A program made the position numbers and the translations under genes. The notes under the pieces are model-generated. The model did no database searches. It saw only the letters and a list, made by a program, of their open reading frames with translations, and was not told the origin of the DNA. A stretch of 64,000 nt of DNA from Ephydatia muelleri (lineage: Eukaryota; Porifera; Demospongiae; Spongillida; Spongillidae), in assembly GCA_013339895.1 (NCBI GenBank), contig JABACO010000006.1:4041509-4105508 (forward strand), in the 5' to 3' direction. Positions 23,162-34,303 of this stretch are shown here, piece by piece (position 1 is the first letter of the stretch; each line of letters opens with the position of its first letter).

Positions 23162-24253
23162 GTACGCCATTTATTTGTGCACATGTATCTTGAGTAACTC
23201 AACGAACAAATACAGACTCTGAACGTCATTAAATCATCATATGAGTTGAACTTAAACTCATTGCTTCAAAAATTATTGCTCTATTGCATTTATTTTGAGC
23301 TAACTGACTATTAAAGATATTCATTTGTTAGCATCTGGAATTTTGAATTTACAATTTACATGTAGCAGCTAATTTATACACTCTTACTTGATTGTGGATA
23401 AACCGGTACTTCATCGCGCTTCATCAATTGTGATATCTATACATTATACACATACATGTACATGTAGTTGTAGTTGTTTACGGTTGGTTGCATGCATGTC
23501 AATACAATGCAGATTTATCAAAATATAGACATGTGAGTATACAGCTGTTAATTTGTACTACTGTACATGTAGGCAGTACAATGTAGATGTAGGTGTAGAT
23601 ATAGTGTATATGTTCATACCAAAACATTTTGAGAAGCTTGTGTATCTGTTACACTTCAGCATGTACACTGTGAGCGTCGAGTCCAGCAAATTTCTTTTAA
23701 TTCTATATTACAACACATCTCAGTCAGAAGTGCAGCTACTGTACATTTACATGTAATTTAGTGCGTTGAGATTAAGCAATTGATATGTTGTAAAATGTTG
23801 TCTGCTATTTCATTGCATCAGTTATTTGTAGCATGAGATCATGAATCAATTGTGTGGGTACGAAATCCTCTCTCTGTGATATAGAAACTAAACTCATTCC
23901 CATGTGATAGGAAATTAGACCTCTTATTTTTGATTGATAGCTCTTTTCAGATGATACATGTTTGTGGCATATGTACCACTTGCAGTTGCATGTTTATTTG
24001 CCAGCACAACTGCTTTGTAATGATTGTAAATGTGTTGTACATGTACTGTGCGTGTGCACTTGTAATGTACCTTGCGCACTGCACTGTTTAGAGCGGGGAG
24101 AGGGGGTGAGGGTGGGGACAGGGGTAATCTTCCCACTCACAGTGACATTTGGCTTTGCAGCTTCCCCATCAACTCAGTTGAGATTACCAACTGTACACAC
24201 ATACACTGTACTTAATTGTATACATGTACAGTATATACTCTACCATACTGGTA
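23162..24253. other. Intronic sequence of gene B
   Basis: AT-rich with many tacatgtacatgta palindromes, and no exon recognised. A G-rich stretch lies at 24091-24124. Confidence 0.45.
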
Positions 24254-24490
24254 TACAGTCCAGGCTCGCAACAACGGAAAATCGCACCCCGTAACAACGG
24301 AACATTCATAGCTTACGTTGCGCCCACTAATTGGTTGCGCCCACTAATTGCATTTGCGTGAAAGCCTAAGGAAACTATTGAGGCAGATTCTGGTTTAGGT
24401 AATACACTAGCTTAATGCATATTCATTCAGTGGTAACCTTTCAATAATCATGTAACGTATTTAAGTAAGCCATTGCTTACTACAACCAAA
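24254..24490. repeat. Left terminal inverted repeat of the 12.1-kb element
   Basis: Its reverse complement is recognisable at 36117-36332, with substitutions and small indels. Further inward similarity (ggagacgtta..cgttaccg..tttggttgt) continues at 24491-24570 and at 35290-35345, that is, on the other side of the foldback insertion. Confidence 0.75.
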
Positions 24491-24745
24491 TTTTTGATGA
24501 GAATACGTCACCGTTTACGGTGGCGTGACGGTAACGTTATTGACTGGGCGTAACGTCTCCGATCGGTAGCGGATTTTTTTTTTCCTTGGCGTAATTGTGG
24601 CGTGCACGCGCCTAATACGGGAGCGTGCACATAGACGTATAGTCATGTAGCTAACGGTACGCCGCGCAACCGACATACGGTTCATATACGCTTCTTTGTA
24701 ATACGTGTTTCAATTTTTTTAAACAAGTGATAGTGGAGAACATTA

Positions 24746-27700
24746 ATGCATACAAAATATATTAAAACAACACAGATCATTGTTCCAGTTGTGCAGAAAA
24801 GAAGTTTTCTTTATAGACACAGCTCTTCGTTCCACAGTAGCAGTGGCACTTGCTTCTTCTTGAATTGCACATCGAGAGTCACATTCATGCACTACAGAGA
24901 CAGACCTGTCAACAAGGTTGTAAAAAACAAAACGAATGATGTTTGTTCTTGTCATCAAAGGACATTCATAAGGGTTCAACATAGGCCCTCCCAATGGCAC
25001 CTCCATAGGTTCCATATGACGAACAACACAAAGAGTAGCCATCTCTGTTTCAAAACAGCCAACCATAGCACCAATTTCATTCTGTAATAAAACACCCTAA
25101 TTAAGAAATCTGATGTTAATAACTGCAACTTACAAGACAGCCATTTTGTGATTTGTACTCAACATAATCACCCACATGAATGAGGTGTCCATGTGATTCA
25201 ACAATCGCCTTCCCAGACAGAACAGGTGTGTGTCCATTGATACCTTGACGATAGAGCACTGGAAATTGTCCCACAACAGATGTGTCCACATCAAATTCCT
25301 TGAGGAAAGAGCACTGTAAATTGTTCCCCAAGCTCATCAAGTGAGACCATTCCTTTGTCCTCAAAGCTTAGTGGTACGGTACTCAGCTTTGATTTCACAT
25401 GCGAAAGCTGCATAAACACAAGAAGACCATCACGCAATAGGTAATATTATGGTGAATTCTTTTTACAAGTCATCAGATTTTACCTTCCTCAAAGCTCCTT
25501 GTTTGTAAATTGGCATGTCACGCTGAGAAACATCTCCAAACAGATACTGCTGCACTTCAGTAGAATGATATAGCTGCATAAGATCTTCACCACACCTTTG
25601 ATAAAACAGAAATTTGAAAGACTGAATATATAAATGGTTAAATACCTATCTGATGGCTTGTAAAAACTTCCAGAAAAATAAAATCTTATGCTTTCTTGGA
25701 TTGCAAAGCTTCTAGCAATGTCTCTACTAGGAGATTGCTTATTTCCAAAAATATTCCAACCACGTATAAGGGAATTGTAACTCTCGCATCTGAAGAGATA
25801 CATCTAAAATTGGTATGCACAGTATTTCTTCTTTACCATTCAGTATTGAATGCTGCAGTTGGACCATACATCAGCATATCATCTGGGAGATGGATTAGAA
25901 GATAGATCTTTAAGTTTTTCCTCCATTCAGGATAGTCTGTCTCGATACAATTTGCGAATCCTTGACAGACTTCTCTATATTGATCCACTTTTGAAGGATG
26001 AAACTGTCACAATAGGTGATCTTGAAAACCTAATTTCAATTGGAATTGAAGTACCATAGGTTAGTGAGACTCAAACATGCAACTGCATAGCTAACCTTAG
26101 ACAGAACCAGCCACACTTTTGTCTCTGATGCAGTCAAATAAGGTGGTTGAGCAAATGCTTTGAAATCCCTGCCAACAAATGAACGATAATACTTTGAAAT
26201 ATCAGTAGATACCTTCATCGAGAGACCAGATGAAGGAAAGGCACGAACACGAGCTGCCACCTCCATGCACTGCTTGGTCGACAGCGTAGCCATTTTAGCT
26301 CTCAACAGATACTTGTATGGCCCTAAGATCAGTGTATGCAACACTTCCACAGGAATACTCCTGCATATGTAGAAAAACTATTTGATTTTAACATGCAGCT
26401 TATTGTACAGTTACATACCGATGCAAATTAAGTTGAAGGTCAAGAAATGGATTCTCCTCCTGCCTTACACCATATTCAGTTTGTAGCCTTCCTTTTCTGT
26501 TTGGGTTGTAGCCAGCTTTATCTTTTTTACATTTGTGAAAGTGTGTTGTTCTTTGTTCTCAGTGCAGCCACACTTATATGGCTAGATCTAGAGTCAGCCA
26601 ATGGAAAAGAAAATATTAAGTTGACTGCTGCAATAATTAAAGAGACTGCTTACAGTGCATATCCGACAAAACAAATGTGTATTAGCACCCAAATGACTGC
26701 ATATCATAGCTCCCATAGGATTGTCACACAAAATGCAGATTACCGGTGCAACAGCTATGACCTTACAACACAAATATATCTTCAACTCGTCAACAAGTGG
26801 GCGTGCCATCTCCATAACGGGAACCTTGTTTGATGTACAAACAAAATGAATGTTTTGAAGCTTTGTATTTTGTTCCAGAGGTAATCCAGCAAGCAGAACA
26901 CAAAAGGACTCAAACTTATTCCAGACTTTAGATTTATTGCCACTAGTGTCGTCACAAAATACTACCAAAGGTGTCATGATCACAGGCATTCCACCACAAT
27001 CAGCTGACTTGATTTTCAAAGGATGAGGGCATGATACAGCTGCACATTCCTAACATAAATAAATTTCCATGTTTATTAATTTATTTCATGAGACATCAAA
27101 CAACATAGCTATTCATTATTTCAAAATATATAGATCACGTACCTCCTCTGTCAATGCAACAAGTATTCCATCTGCATCTTGCCTATAAAGCTGTGAAGGC
27201 CATGATACCACCTTGTTGATACTAGACACATGTATCTATTCATTTCCTGCTATAACCATAGGAATTTCTTTGACTTGGCTCTCAAATATCTGCACATTAG
27301 CATCCTGCATGTAATCGACACAAATAACGATACAAGTACAGTGTGAAAGGTTATGCATGTACATCATAAATTAAAAAAATTAGGCCATGAGCATCCTTAT
27401 TCATACCTTACACAGGAATTGCTTGATGAAACACATATTCTCCATAACACCAGATACAAACTGAACACAATCATTAAGAAAAAATATTGCCAACTGGTGA
27501 CATCACCATAGGAGCATAAAACCTTACTTCAGTTCTCCATTTGAGACCATGATACATAAGTGTCAATGATGAAACTCAAACGTGTACATGCATGTACCTG
27601 AATTCATTTTTTGTGGTTCCACAGGAAAGCGCACAAGGTTCTTAGCAATCTCAGGATTTGCAAGACACGTTTGCAATGTGGCATGATTGAATTTAGATAA

Positions 27701-28469
27701 AAAGGGACGCCATTGGATGCCACATGCTTAGTTAAATAGGGCACAAGAAAACCACATCAAAAATGAATATCTATATGTGCAGGGTTACATACCAAAGTAG
27801 GTTCTGTAAATCCTGGAAGAGTATACTTCATGACGGTAGTCAGACTGGGCAAGCAAGGCTGAAGACACCTTAGAGTGTGGAAAATGAACTTCAAGTTTTT
27901 CTGCCTCTGTTGAACGTATGTATAATCAAGCAAATAAAGACATGTATGCACTGCACACTGCATTTTCCTTACTATGGGTCGAGGGCAACGAGCAATATAA
28001 TAAGCCATTGCACTTATCTTCGAAGTAAATGGTGCATACACTCCCTTAACTAACGGGTTTCCGAACACGTCAATATCAGCACCGTCTGCATGTTATACAA
28101 GTTACTACCTAGTCGCATACGATAAAGCGTGCATGGCTAACCGTCATCTGAATCAACATTTTCACTGTCTTCACCGTCATTTGTAAACTTAGAGATTCTA
28201 CTGCTAAAAAAATCTTCAACTCGTTCCAATGCTGGTATGCTTTCACGACCCGTAAGCAACAGTGGATCAGCTTCATGTAGCGATCCAGAGATAATATATA
28301 GATTATCTCTGAGCGATCGATGTACGTAGTTTTCTTCCTCCATTATTTGGCCGTATGCAATGGAATAGAGCTTATCCTTATGGACTTGAGTCTGGATGTG
28401 CCTTTCATATTTTGATTTGTAATCAAAATCCTTGTCACACGCATCACATCTGTAAGAAGGAGCGGCCAT
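24746..28469 (-). CDS. Multi-exon TE gene: C2H2 finger + DDTSGN/WNKF putative transposase
   Basis: Exon 1 (28469-28142) starts MAAPSYRCDACDKDFDYKSK and holds one C2H2 finger (C-x2-C..H-x5-H) before an acidic tail. A GT donor at 28141 and an acceptor at about 28088 keep phase 1 into DGADIDVFGNPL. Later exons lie within 27019-26594, 26350-26060, 25803-25490, 25364-25116 and 25066-24746. The core exon has FCDDTSGNKSKVWNKF (~26953), LLAGLP, NIHFVCTSN, VIAVAPVICILCDNP and a CRIC motif. The next has EVLHTLILGPYKYLL, then YYRSFVGRDFKAFAQ. I recall the same block order in orphan mobile-element proteins of basidiomycete fungi and of invertebrates; the acidic DD and CDNP motifs are candidate catalytic positions, which is inference. 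The finger would bind DNA. No stop is seen inside the recognised blocks, so the gene may be intact; exon ends are approximate. Confidence 0.55.
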
Positions 28470-28811
28470 GTTGAAATGAATCACGTGGTCCCGTAAACCA
28501 TTTTCACGGGTTGTGACACAGCGTAAACAATACAGCAATCTCCAGCGCCACCCCGTGCTCCACGAAGGGTTTCAAGAGCATCAGCTATCACTACGTCCGT
28601 AGAATTTGAAGCAACAGCACTGCCAGCCAATCGTTCAGAAGTGGCAGCAAGTTTGAATTTGGATGCTGCATGTGAGGGATCGAGAGATGCGGAAAGCTCT
28701 TTGTCTGGCTTGGGCAAGTCTACTAGCATGTGTTGGCTCGGGATATAGCGTTGGATTGCATGACATGAGAGCAGATCTCTCAATTTCTCGAATAGAAGCT
28801 GGTTCTTCTAG
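28470..28811. promoter_or_regulatory. Divergent intergenic region of the 12.1-kb element
   Basis: About 340 bases separate the minus-strand start codon (28469) from the first plus-strand exon, so both genes probably share a bidirectional promoter. Both strands are open over much of it, and I cannot decide whether extra 5' coding sequence (for example EATALPANRSEVAASLNLD on the plus strand) is real. No TATA box is clear. Confidence 0.3.
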
Positions 28812-29387
28812 GTATTATCTAACTTACGAGCAGAGCTTTCTACCATGAGGGAGAGGATTGGAAACATTGAAGCAAAACTTACTGAAACCTTTGGAGTCCT
28901 AACTGAACTGAAGCAAATGATGGCAAAGCTTGCAAAGGATAGCTTTGAAATTAAAGGTACCAACTATGAGGTATGGAATATTTTTTAAAGTGCATGCTTG
29001 TACATTATTCTGGTTTTCTTTAGTTGGCACTAAAAGTGGAACTGGCAAAGTTGTTTTGCTACTTTGTCAAGAAGCCCAGCAAAAGAAAGCATTCGAGTAT
29101 TTACTCTGATGCATGTGATGCATCTTTTGTATCACATTCTGTAGTCTGCTGTTGCAAAAGTGATTACAAGTCAAGTAATGCAAAATGAACCATACAAGTT
29201 TGATGTAGCACTAAAGTATGCAAAGAATAGGTTGGCAGATTATCGTACAGAGGAGCGTAGGAAGGTGTAAACCTTTCAATGCATGCCATTTGCGTACTGA
29301 TGATCACATGTATCTTTTTAGTGCTTAGGTATACAACCCTACAAGCGACAAGCCAACTTGCAGCATCGATTGTAAAGTCCTTGCAAG

Positions 29388-29558
29388 TGTAGCAGTGGCC
29401 AAAGGATATATAGTAACACGTGTACAGACTGACTAAGAACACAAAAAGAGAGTATTTATACATACAAGTGCGCACACGATGTCACATGCAAATGTTCTGG
29501 CAAGTTCGAGCCCATCTGGCGCATGCGTGCACATGCGCAAAGAGATATTTGCATTACA
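29388..29558 (-). repeat. 3' LTR of the gypsy element
   Basis: 171 bases, plus-strand text tgtagcagtggcc .. gatatttgcattaca. By eye it is identical to the LTR at 34304-34474. The short length is at the low end for gypsy LTRs. Confidence 0.95.
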
Positions 29559-29574
29559 CTGCTCCCTCTCTTTT
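29559..29574 (-). promoter_or_regulatory. Polypurine tract next to the 3' LTR
   Basis: The minus strand reads AAAAGAGAGGGAGCAG directly before the LTR. A purine run here is the expected primer for plus-strand DNA synthesis. It overlaps the end of pol. Confidence 0.8.
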
Positions 29575-32500
29575 AGTGTTCCACGTAGGCTCCATAGCGA
29601 TCCGGAGGGTGTCTGTTTCGTACTGGGTACCGTGGTTGAATGTTAATTTCTTGCGGTGGAGGGGGGGCAGCGTCCGTGGCTGGTTCTTCTGCCACTGGCT
29701 CGTCATCATAGCTGTCCAGCAGCTCTACATATTTTCCTGTTGGTTGACGATCAATTTGAGTCTCGGGCGTTGTAGGCGGTCTACTATTTTGTCGATCCTC
29801 AGCGGTAGAAGCTACACATGGTTTCAGCCTGTCGAAGTGAACAATTTGAGTTTTCTTTCGACCCTGAAGGCTTTTGATTTTGTAATTGCTTTCGCCCAGG
29901 CGTTCAACAACTTTCAGTGGCCCTTTCCAGGGGTGGTGTAGCTTCCTGGATCGTCCGCGAGGGACTGCTGGTGAATGAAGCCATACCAAATCACCGGGGC
30001 TGAACGGTTTCCCGTGGACTCTCTCATCGTATAGCGCCTTTTGTCTTTTATGTTCAGCTTGGCATTTTTCTCTCACTAGCTTGTATGCTTCTTGCAACCC
30101 CTCCTTCAACTTCTGCGCAAAACCTGCTGCGGTATCCGGCCCTGTCCGGTTAGTTCCATACATAAGATCGATCGGTAGTTTGACTTGGCGACCAAACATC
30201 AGAAAGAACGGGCTAAAACCTGTAGTGGAATGAATGCTCGAATTATACGCCAGGCAGAGCTTACGAATGTGGTGCTGCCAATCGGCCTGGTGGTTGTCAA
30301 TTGTTGTGGCTAGCATGTCTAACAGAGTTCTATTAAAGCGCTCCACCATCCCGTTGCATTGGGGGTGGTATGGCGTAGTATGCGTTTTTCTGATCTGCAG
30401 AAGCACGCATATTTCTTTTACCAACTCTGACTCGAACTGACGTCCTTGATCACTGTGAAGTTGTTCGGGGGGAGAGAAACGGCAGAACATTTCATCTACA
30501 AGTTTTTTGGCTACAGTTGTGGCTTCTTGATTAGGTATTCCATACACTTCTACCCACCGAGTAAAGCAATCTGAGGCTACCAGAACATACTTGCAGCCAT
30601 CCTCGGTCTCAGGAAGGGGTCCCATGATATCAACACACACTATTTGCATCGGATACCCAGCTCGTAATGATTGTAGGGGCGCCTTTCTTTTCGGAGCAGC
30701 TGTCTTCCTTGTTGTACAACGAATGCAGGTTCTGCACCAATCTTTGACTGCTTCGGTACATCCTGGCCAGTAAAAACGCTCTTTGAGTTTGTTTAGCATT
30801 TTTTCTTCACCAAGATGACCACCAATGGCGCCTTCATGAAGGTCCCGAAGGGTATCCACCTGCAACTTGGCGGGTAATACGAGCTGCAAGTAATCACGAC
30901 ACTTATCGATGCATTTTCTCCAAAGAACTCCGTTTTGGATGTTGAGAGAGCCCCAGTGCTGCATCAAGACGCGACTTTCCCAGCTCCATGACTTGGATAC
31001 GTCTGCAGACGGTGTCTTGCGATCGAGCACTGCGCGGTAGACTGGTCCTATAGCTTCGTCTTGAAGTTGCAATTTACGCATCTCATTGGGAGTACACGTC
31101 TGGAACGGCGATAAGACCGCGCCAATACCTGTAATCACAGCATTGTCACCCTGACTTGTTTCAACGTTTTGATTCTCTCGACCACACTGACGGCAAGGAA
31201 CTCTGGAGAGCGCGTCTGCGTTGCAATGGCGAGATCCTTGACGATGCACGACGGTAAAGTTGTACTCCTGAAGTTTCTCTAGCCAGCGTGCAAGTTGACC
31301 TTCAGGCTCTTTGAAGTTCCGGATCCAGACCAACGATCCGTGGTCTGTTCGAAGGGTGAACTCTCGTCCAAGAAGGTACTGTCGGAATTGCTGTACAAAC
31401 GATACTACAGCTAATAGTTCTTTACGAGTGACACAGTACCTCTGTTCCGGTCTGCTTAGTGAACGGCTGGCGTAGGCAATGACACGTTCTGACCCTTCGT
31501 CGCTGATCTGGGATAGCACGGCACCAATCCCTGTGTCGCTCGCATCCGTATCGAGGATATAACGTCGGTTGTAATCTGGGTAGGCAAGAATTGGGGAGGA
31601 AACCAGGCATTTACGCAATTCGTCAAAGGCATTCTGACAGTGTATTGTCCAATCGAAGGGAACGTTTTTTTCCGTCAAACGATGCAGTGGTTTCGAGATA
31701 GACGCAAAATTTTTGACAAACCGCCTATAGTAGTTTGCCAGCCCTAAAAATTGTTGTACCTCCTTCTTACTTAGCGGGGTGGGCCATTTTGACACAGCGT
31801 CGGTTTTGCTCGGGTCTGTAGCGATTCCCTCAGCTGATACTATATGCCCCAAAAATGCAACCCGTTGTTGACACAGACTACACTTCGTTGGCTTCAGTTT
31901 GAGCCCTGCCCCCCTCAACTGGGCCAAAACCTTGCTAAGGTGGTGCAAATGATCCTTAAATGTACGACCCACAACAATAATATCATCAAAGTAAACCAAG
32001 CAACTCGACCATTTCAAACCACCCAATACCCTATCCATCAGTCGCTGGAATGTAGCTGGAGCGTTACATAAACCGAAGGGCATTACTTTAAATTGGTACA
32101 GACCTTCCGGTGTAGTAAAAGCTGTTTTCGGCTGATCTTCAGGGGCGACTTCGACTTGCCAGTAGCCGGTAGTAAGGTCCAGTGTGGAGAAAAATTTGGA
32201 GCCGGCCAGCGTGTCAAGTGTATCGTCCACTCGGGGTAGCGGATAGGCATCTTTCCTGGTAACCTCGTTGACCTTCCTATAGTCCACACAAAATCTTGTT
32301 GTCCCGTCTTTTTTCTTGACCAGTACTATCGGGGAGGACCATGGGCTATCAGAGTGTTCAATGGCATTCTTCTCCAACATATCTCGCAACATCTCCTTCA
32401 GTTCCTCCCTACGTGCGTGAGGGATCCGGCGGGGTGGGAGGTGCACTGGTTGGGCATTGCCAGTGTCAATGCGGTGTTGGAGCACTTTTGTATGACCTAG

Positions 32501-33517
32501 GTTCTTGGTGCTGAGTGAGAAAACATCTGCAAATTCCAACAACAACGAAAAAAGTTCTTCTTTTTCATCCTTATTAACATCATCCCCAACCCTCGATACC
32601 ATTTCCCATAAGAGGCTTTGATCTTCCCGTGAAATGTTGAACTTTTCTGCAACAGTTGAGATTTCTATGACTGGGTCCTGTTCCAGCAGCTCCATATGAG
32701 CAATCTCCGTCCCTTTCTTCAATACAACGATTTCTTCTCGAGGGTTGACCACGCGCACAGGGACTGGTTTGGCGTTAGGGCACACCACTGCATGAGCAAC
32801 CATTACTCCATGTCGAGCAGAGGTATTGCCAGTCACAACCCATGTACCCTTCGCGACTGGTGTTGCCAGATCAACCATAAGTTCTACCTCACTCGCTGCT
32901 GGAATGACAATTTTCTCTTTGACAATAAGTCCGATGGGATTCTGCTGCAGTGGACAACTCTGCATTTGAAGGGGAACGGAAATGTTTCTGGACGGAAAGG
33001 TGAGCCTCTTTGAACCACAATCAATAATACCATTATGGGCGTTTACAAAGTCCAACCCAAGAATTGCTTCTACCATTATATCATCAGTGACTACGCACAT
33101 AACCTTAAATGGCATGCCGTTCAGAAAAATATCTACCTTTTTGCATCCACTAACTGACAATGGAGCGCCATTTACTCCGACAAGTCGTCTACCAGCCCAT
33201 TGTTCAAGAACAAGTGTACAGTCACCTTTCACAATTTGTTCCCAGACGTCCCTTCGGACAAGCGACACTGCTGCACCCGTGTCTATCACAAAGTCTACAC
33301 CAACAGCCCCAATAACTCCCCTTATGCGGTAACTTACTCCACTATTTACAGCGAGGGATGGTACGGTCAGCTTATCATCCTGAGCCTTTACAGGTCTTCT
33401 TCCCCCATGTGGCAGGCTCGTACCACTGAGGGACGGAAGTTTCCCTGACGCTGTTCTGAGTATCGGCCCCGACTGCAAAATCGTGCGACATGGCCTTTCT
33501 TCCCGCAACTCCAACAA
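29573..33517 (-). CDS. pol: pol polyprotein (PR-RT-RNase H-INT) of the gypsy element
   Basis: Open for 1314 residues. There is no need for its own start, since it is reached by -1 frameshift at 33439-33445. Protease: VDFVIDTGAAVSLV with the Asp of DTGA at about residue 79, and ILGLDF later. Reverse transcriptase: FCVDYRKVN, the catalytic TLDLTTGYWQ block (~445), MPFGLCNAPATFQRLMD and the YFDD box at ~509-512. RNase H: ILDTDASDTGIGAVLSQ (~656) and TDHGSL. Integrase: HHCC zinc module (H894, H901, C928, C931), DDE residues in VDIMGP (D963), HSDQG (D1023) and MVERFN (E1059), then a GDLVWLH..W-GP tail (GPY/F-like). All catalytic residues I can check are present, so the enzyme set looks functional. 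The stop overlaps the polypurine tract. Confidence 0.95.
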   Translation of the reverse strand: MLELREERPCRTILQSGPILRTASGKLPSLSGTSLPHGGRRPVKAQDDKLTVPSLAVNSGVSYRIRGVIGAVGVDFVIDTGAAVSLVRRDVWEQIVKGDCTLVLEQWAGRRLVGVNGAPLSVSGCKKVDIFLNGMPFKVMCVVTDDIMVEAILGLDFVNAHNGIIDCGSKRLTFPSRNISVPLQMQSCPLQQNPIGLIVKEKIVIPAASEVELMVDLATPVAKGTWVVTGNTSARHGVMVAHAVVCPNAKPVPVRVVNPREEIVVLKKGTEIAHMELLEQDPVIEISTVAEKFNISREDQSLLWEMVSRVGDDVNKDEKEELFSLLLEFADVFSLSTKNLGHTKVLQHRIDTGNAQPVHLPPRRIPHARREELKEMLRDMLEKNAIEHSDSPWSSPIVLVKKKDGTTRFCVDYRKVNEVTRKDAYPLPRVDDTLDTLAGSKFFSTLDLTTGYWQVEVAPEDQPKTAFTTPEGLYQFKVMPFGLCNAPATFQRLMDRVLGGLKWSSCLVYFDDIIVVGRTFKDHLHHLSKVLAQLRGAGLKLKPTKCSLCQQRVAFLGHIVSAEGIATDPSKTDAVSKWPTPLSKKEVQQFLGLANYYRRFVKNFASISKPLHRLTEKNVPFDWTIHCQNAFDELRKCLVSSPILAYPDYNRRYILDTDASDTGIGAVLSQISDEGSERVIAYASRSLSRPEQRYCVTRKELLAVVSFVQQFRQYLLGREFTLRTDHGSLVWIRNFKEPEGQLARWLEKLQEYNFTVVHRQGSRHCNADALSRVPCRQCGRENQNVETSQGDNAVITGIGAVLSPFQTCTPNEMRKLQLQDEAIGPVYRAVLDRKTPSADVSKSWSWESRVLMQHWGSLNIQNGVLWRKCIDKCRDYLQLVLPAKLQVDTLRDLHEGAIGGHLGEEKMLNKLKERFYWPGCTEAVKDWCRTCIRCTTRKTAAPKRKAPLQSLRAGYPMQIVCVDIMGPLPETEDGCKYVLVASDCFTRWVEVYGIPNQEATTVAKKLVDEMFCRFSPPEQLHSDQGRQFESELVKEICVLLQIRKTHTTPYHPQCNGMVERFNRTLLDMLATTIDNHQADWQHHIRKLCLAYNSSIHSTTGFSPFFLMFGRQVKLPIDLMYGTNRTGPDTAAGFAQKLKEGLQEAYKLVREKCQAEHKRQKALYDERVHGKPFSPGDLVWLHSPAVPRGRSRKLHHPWKGPLKVVERLGESNYKIKSLQGRKKTQIVHFDRLKPCVASTAEDRQNSRPPTTPETQIDRQPTGKYVELLDSYDDEPVAEEPATDAAPPPPQEINIQPRYPVRNRHPPDRYGAYVEH

Positions 33518-34281
33518 ACGATTGTCCTACGCTTCCCATCGTCATTCTCCCTGGTAGGCTTACTTGCCCCACGTGTTCCTAACCGCTCTTTTTCTCCTAT
33601 GAGCACCTCCACTCGCTGCAGTCTCTCGCACAGTGATTTCATGGTGGCTGTTAACGAGTCGCGCCCGTCTTGCGAAGTGACCGCTGAGACTGGTTCCGCT
33701 GGTACGGTATGGTGCGTCTCTGGCTCTTGTTCCTGTGAGGACACAGCGTTAACACGTGACGGTTTACCTGTGCTTCGCAAGTATGACTCCAGTTCAATTA
33801 CAGCCGCAGCCGCTTCTTCGACGTTTCGCGGTCGTTTCTGTTTAACGCTGAAGGCGACTTGGGAGTTTTCAATTTGCTCTAGAAACTGGTTCAGCGCCAG
33901 TCGCTCGCGCGCGTTCTCTGCTAGTTCGGGATACGCTTTATCTGCAAGCACTCGCACCGCGTCACCAAAAGCAGCCCAGTCCTCGTCCCTACGCTTTGTT
34001 CTTGCGTTCAGCTCCACCATGTACAGCTGTCTTTTGCTGTCGGGATTGAAACGACGCTGTAATGCTTCTACGCACGTACCATAGTCCGCTTTAACGTCGT
34101 CTGGCAGCCTTCTGAAAGCCGTTTGAGCTTTCCCCGTTAGGCGCACCCGGAGCCATTTCAGCCTGTCTTCTCCACTGACCCATTTGTTAACGGCGGCTAC
34201 ACTTTCGAAATGGTCCATCCATTCCAACCAACCAGTGGTCTCGCCGTCAAAGGGTTCCGGCAACAGTAGCGGTTTCGCCAT
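33388..34281 (-). CDS. gag: gag polyprotein of the gypsy element
   Basis: Start chosen at 34281 (MAKPLLLPEPFDGE), the first ATG after the LTR; an ATG further upstream would lie inside the LTR. 297 residues. The N-terminal two thirds are the helical gag core typical of gypsy elements (WLEWMDHFESVAAVNKW, LTGKAQTAFRRLP, YMVELNARTKRRDEDW, ALNQFLEQIEN). Next comes a Pro/Ser-rich linker, then one zinc knuckle CWSCGKKGHVARFC (C-x2-C-x4-H-x4-C) near residue 265. Gag builds the particle and the knuckle binds RNA. The last 130 bases overlap pol in the -1 frame. No stop interrupts it. Confidence 0.93.
   Translation of the reverse strand: MAKPLLLPEPFDGETTGWLEWMDHFESVAAVNKWVSGEDRLKWLRVRLTGKAQTAFRRLPDDVKADYGTCVEALQRRFNPDSKRQLYMVELNARTKRRDEDWAAFGDAVRVLADKAYPELAENARERLALNQFLEQIENSQVAFSVKQKRPRNVEEAAAAVIELESYLRSTGKPSRVNAVSSQEQEPETHHTVPAEPVSAVTSQDGRDSLTATMKSLCERLQRVEVLIGEKERLGTRGASKPTRENDDGKRRTIVCWSCGKKGHVARFCSRGRYSEQRQGNFRPSVVRACHMGEEDL
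33439..33445 (-). promoter_or_regulatory. -1 ribosomal frameshift slippery site (GGGAAAC)
   Basis: In the gag-pol overlap the minus strand reads ..CAG GGA AAC.. in the gag frame, so the heptamer is G GGA AAC, a perfect X XXY YYZ. Gag codons begin at coordinates divisible by 3 and pol codons one base back, so a -1 slip here joins gag to pol. It lies just downstream of the zinc knuckle, the usual place. A downstream stimulatory structure was not computed. Confidence 0.75.
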
Positions 34282-34285
34282 TCCG

Positions 34286-34302
34286 CTAAGCCGACTACGC
34301 CA
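34286..34302 (-). promoter_or_regulatory. Primer-binding site candidate
   Basis: On the minus strand the base right after the LTR is T, followed by TGGCGTAGTCGGCTTAG. The leading TGG is what a tRNA ending in CCA would pair with. The tRNA is not identified. Only about 22 bases separate the LTR from the gag ATG at 34281, an unusually short leader. Confidence 0.6.
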
Positions 34303-34303
34303 A

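Noticed and set aside
28481..28783. 100-residue minus-strand frame upstream of the C2H2 exon
   Set aside because: Its opposite strand is equally open, and the C2H2 start codon lies in another frame downstream; left undecided, not called as a gene.
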